The translations under genes were made by a program, and so were the position numbers. Positions 63,918 through 64,000 of a DNA stretch of 64,000 nt are shown piece by piece (position 1 is the stretch's first letter; each line of letters begins with the position of its first letter). This DNA is from Bathynomus jamesi. Lineage: Eukaryota > Arthropoda > Malacostraca > Isopoda > Cirolanidae. Location: assembly GCA_023014485.1 (NCBI GenBank), contig JAJOZX010006144.1, positions 84,501-148,500 on the forward strand, in the 5' to 3' direction. Under the pieces are notes generated by a model. It saw nothing but the letters and a program-made list of their open reading frames with translations, did not search any database and had not been told where the DNA came from.

Positions 63918-64000
63918 GGTAAATATTAAGATTTATGGAGACCAGTTTTTTCAGAAAGTCGAAGTTTGTTACAGATTCTGATTGGCTGAAATTGGTCGCG
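63577..64000. other. Intergenic with GTGTAAA repeats and (TA)n
   Basis: Short TGTTCGTGTAAA repeats at 63688-63742 and interrupted (TA)n at 63855-63917. No gene seen to the window end. Confidence 0.6.

Overview
The window is eukaryotic, animal-type DNA, most likely from an arthropod and possibly a crustacean. It is AT-rich and full of (TA)n, (CA)n and (GA)n microsatellites. It carries spliced hAT transposase genes, mariner, non-LTR, Penelope-like and Helitron-like elements, and short TTAGG-like (AACCT) runs. There are no operons and no recognisable rRNA or tRNA gene cluster. Nearly everything recognisable is transposable-element sequence. Candidate host coding sequence is limited to a collagen-like reading frame (36365-37978) and an unrecognised coding-like segment (39720-40383). 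The arthropod assignment is inference.

Layout. 0-8 kb: a hAT deletion derivative (87-1075), a DD41D mariner with a foreign insert (1366-2765), and a TA-flanked 3.8 kb transposon (3712-7537) whose broken transposase I cannot place in a superfamily. 7.6-12.3 kb: a palindromic repeat dimer split by a hAT element (8298-12119) with an apparently intact three-exon transposase. 12.3-22.7 kb: a LINE (family C) split by a 1 kb hAT element, several MITEs, a 5S-rRNA-headed SINE, a TIR element carrying palindromic modules, a mariner with inverted ends, and a 30-bp minisatellite. 22.7-31 kb: LINE fragments (families B and D), a long palindrome, a TIR element with a datable nested insertion, a Helitron-like insertion with a paralogous empty site, and a mariner inside LINE-B. 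31-36 kb: a hAT element with a perfect 8-bp target duplication but a frameshifted transposase, then two hAT MITEs. 36-40.4 kb: the collagen-like gene and the coding-like segment. 40-46 kb: LINE-A 3' ends, a hAT MITE and a palindromic MITE. 46.1-48.9 kb: a hAT (Ac-like) element with an intact BED-finger transposase. 49-59 kb: a Penelope-type fragment, a mariner relic, and LINE-B split by LINE-A. 59-64 kb: a non-autonomous relative of the 3.8 kb element and a Penelope-like element with long inverted arms.

Two organising patterns stand out. First, several repeat modules (called W, X/A, Y and Z here) are joined to each other through (TA)n tracts in different orders at distant sites. Second, a self-complementary module (called P here, with cores such as TTAGGTCAACTGTACGCCC and ACGAAAATATCACGACTTAA) occurs inside structurally unrelated elements. 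The host-gene content is low. The genes act as independent mobile elements, not as a pathway.
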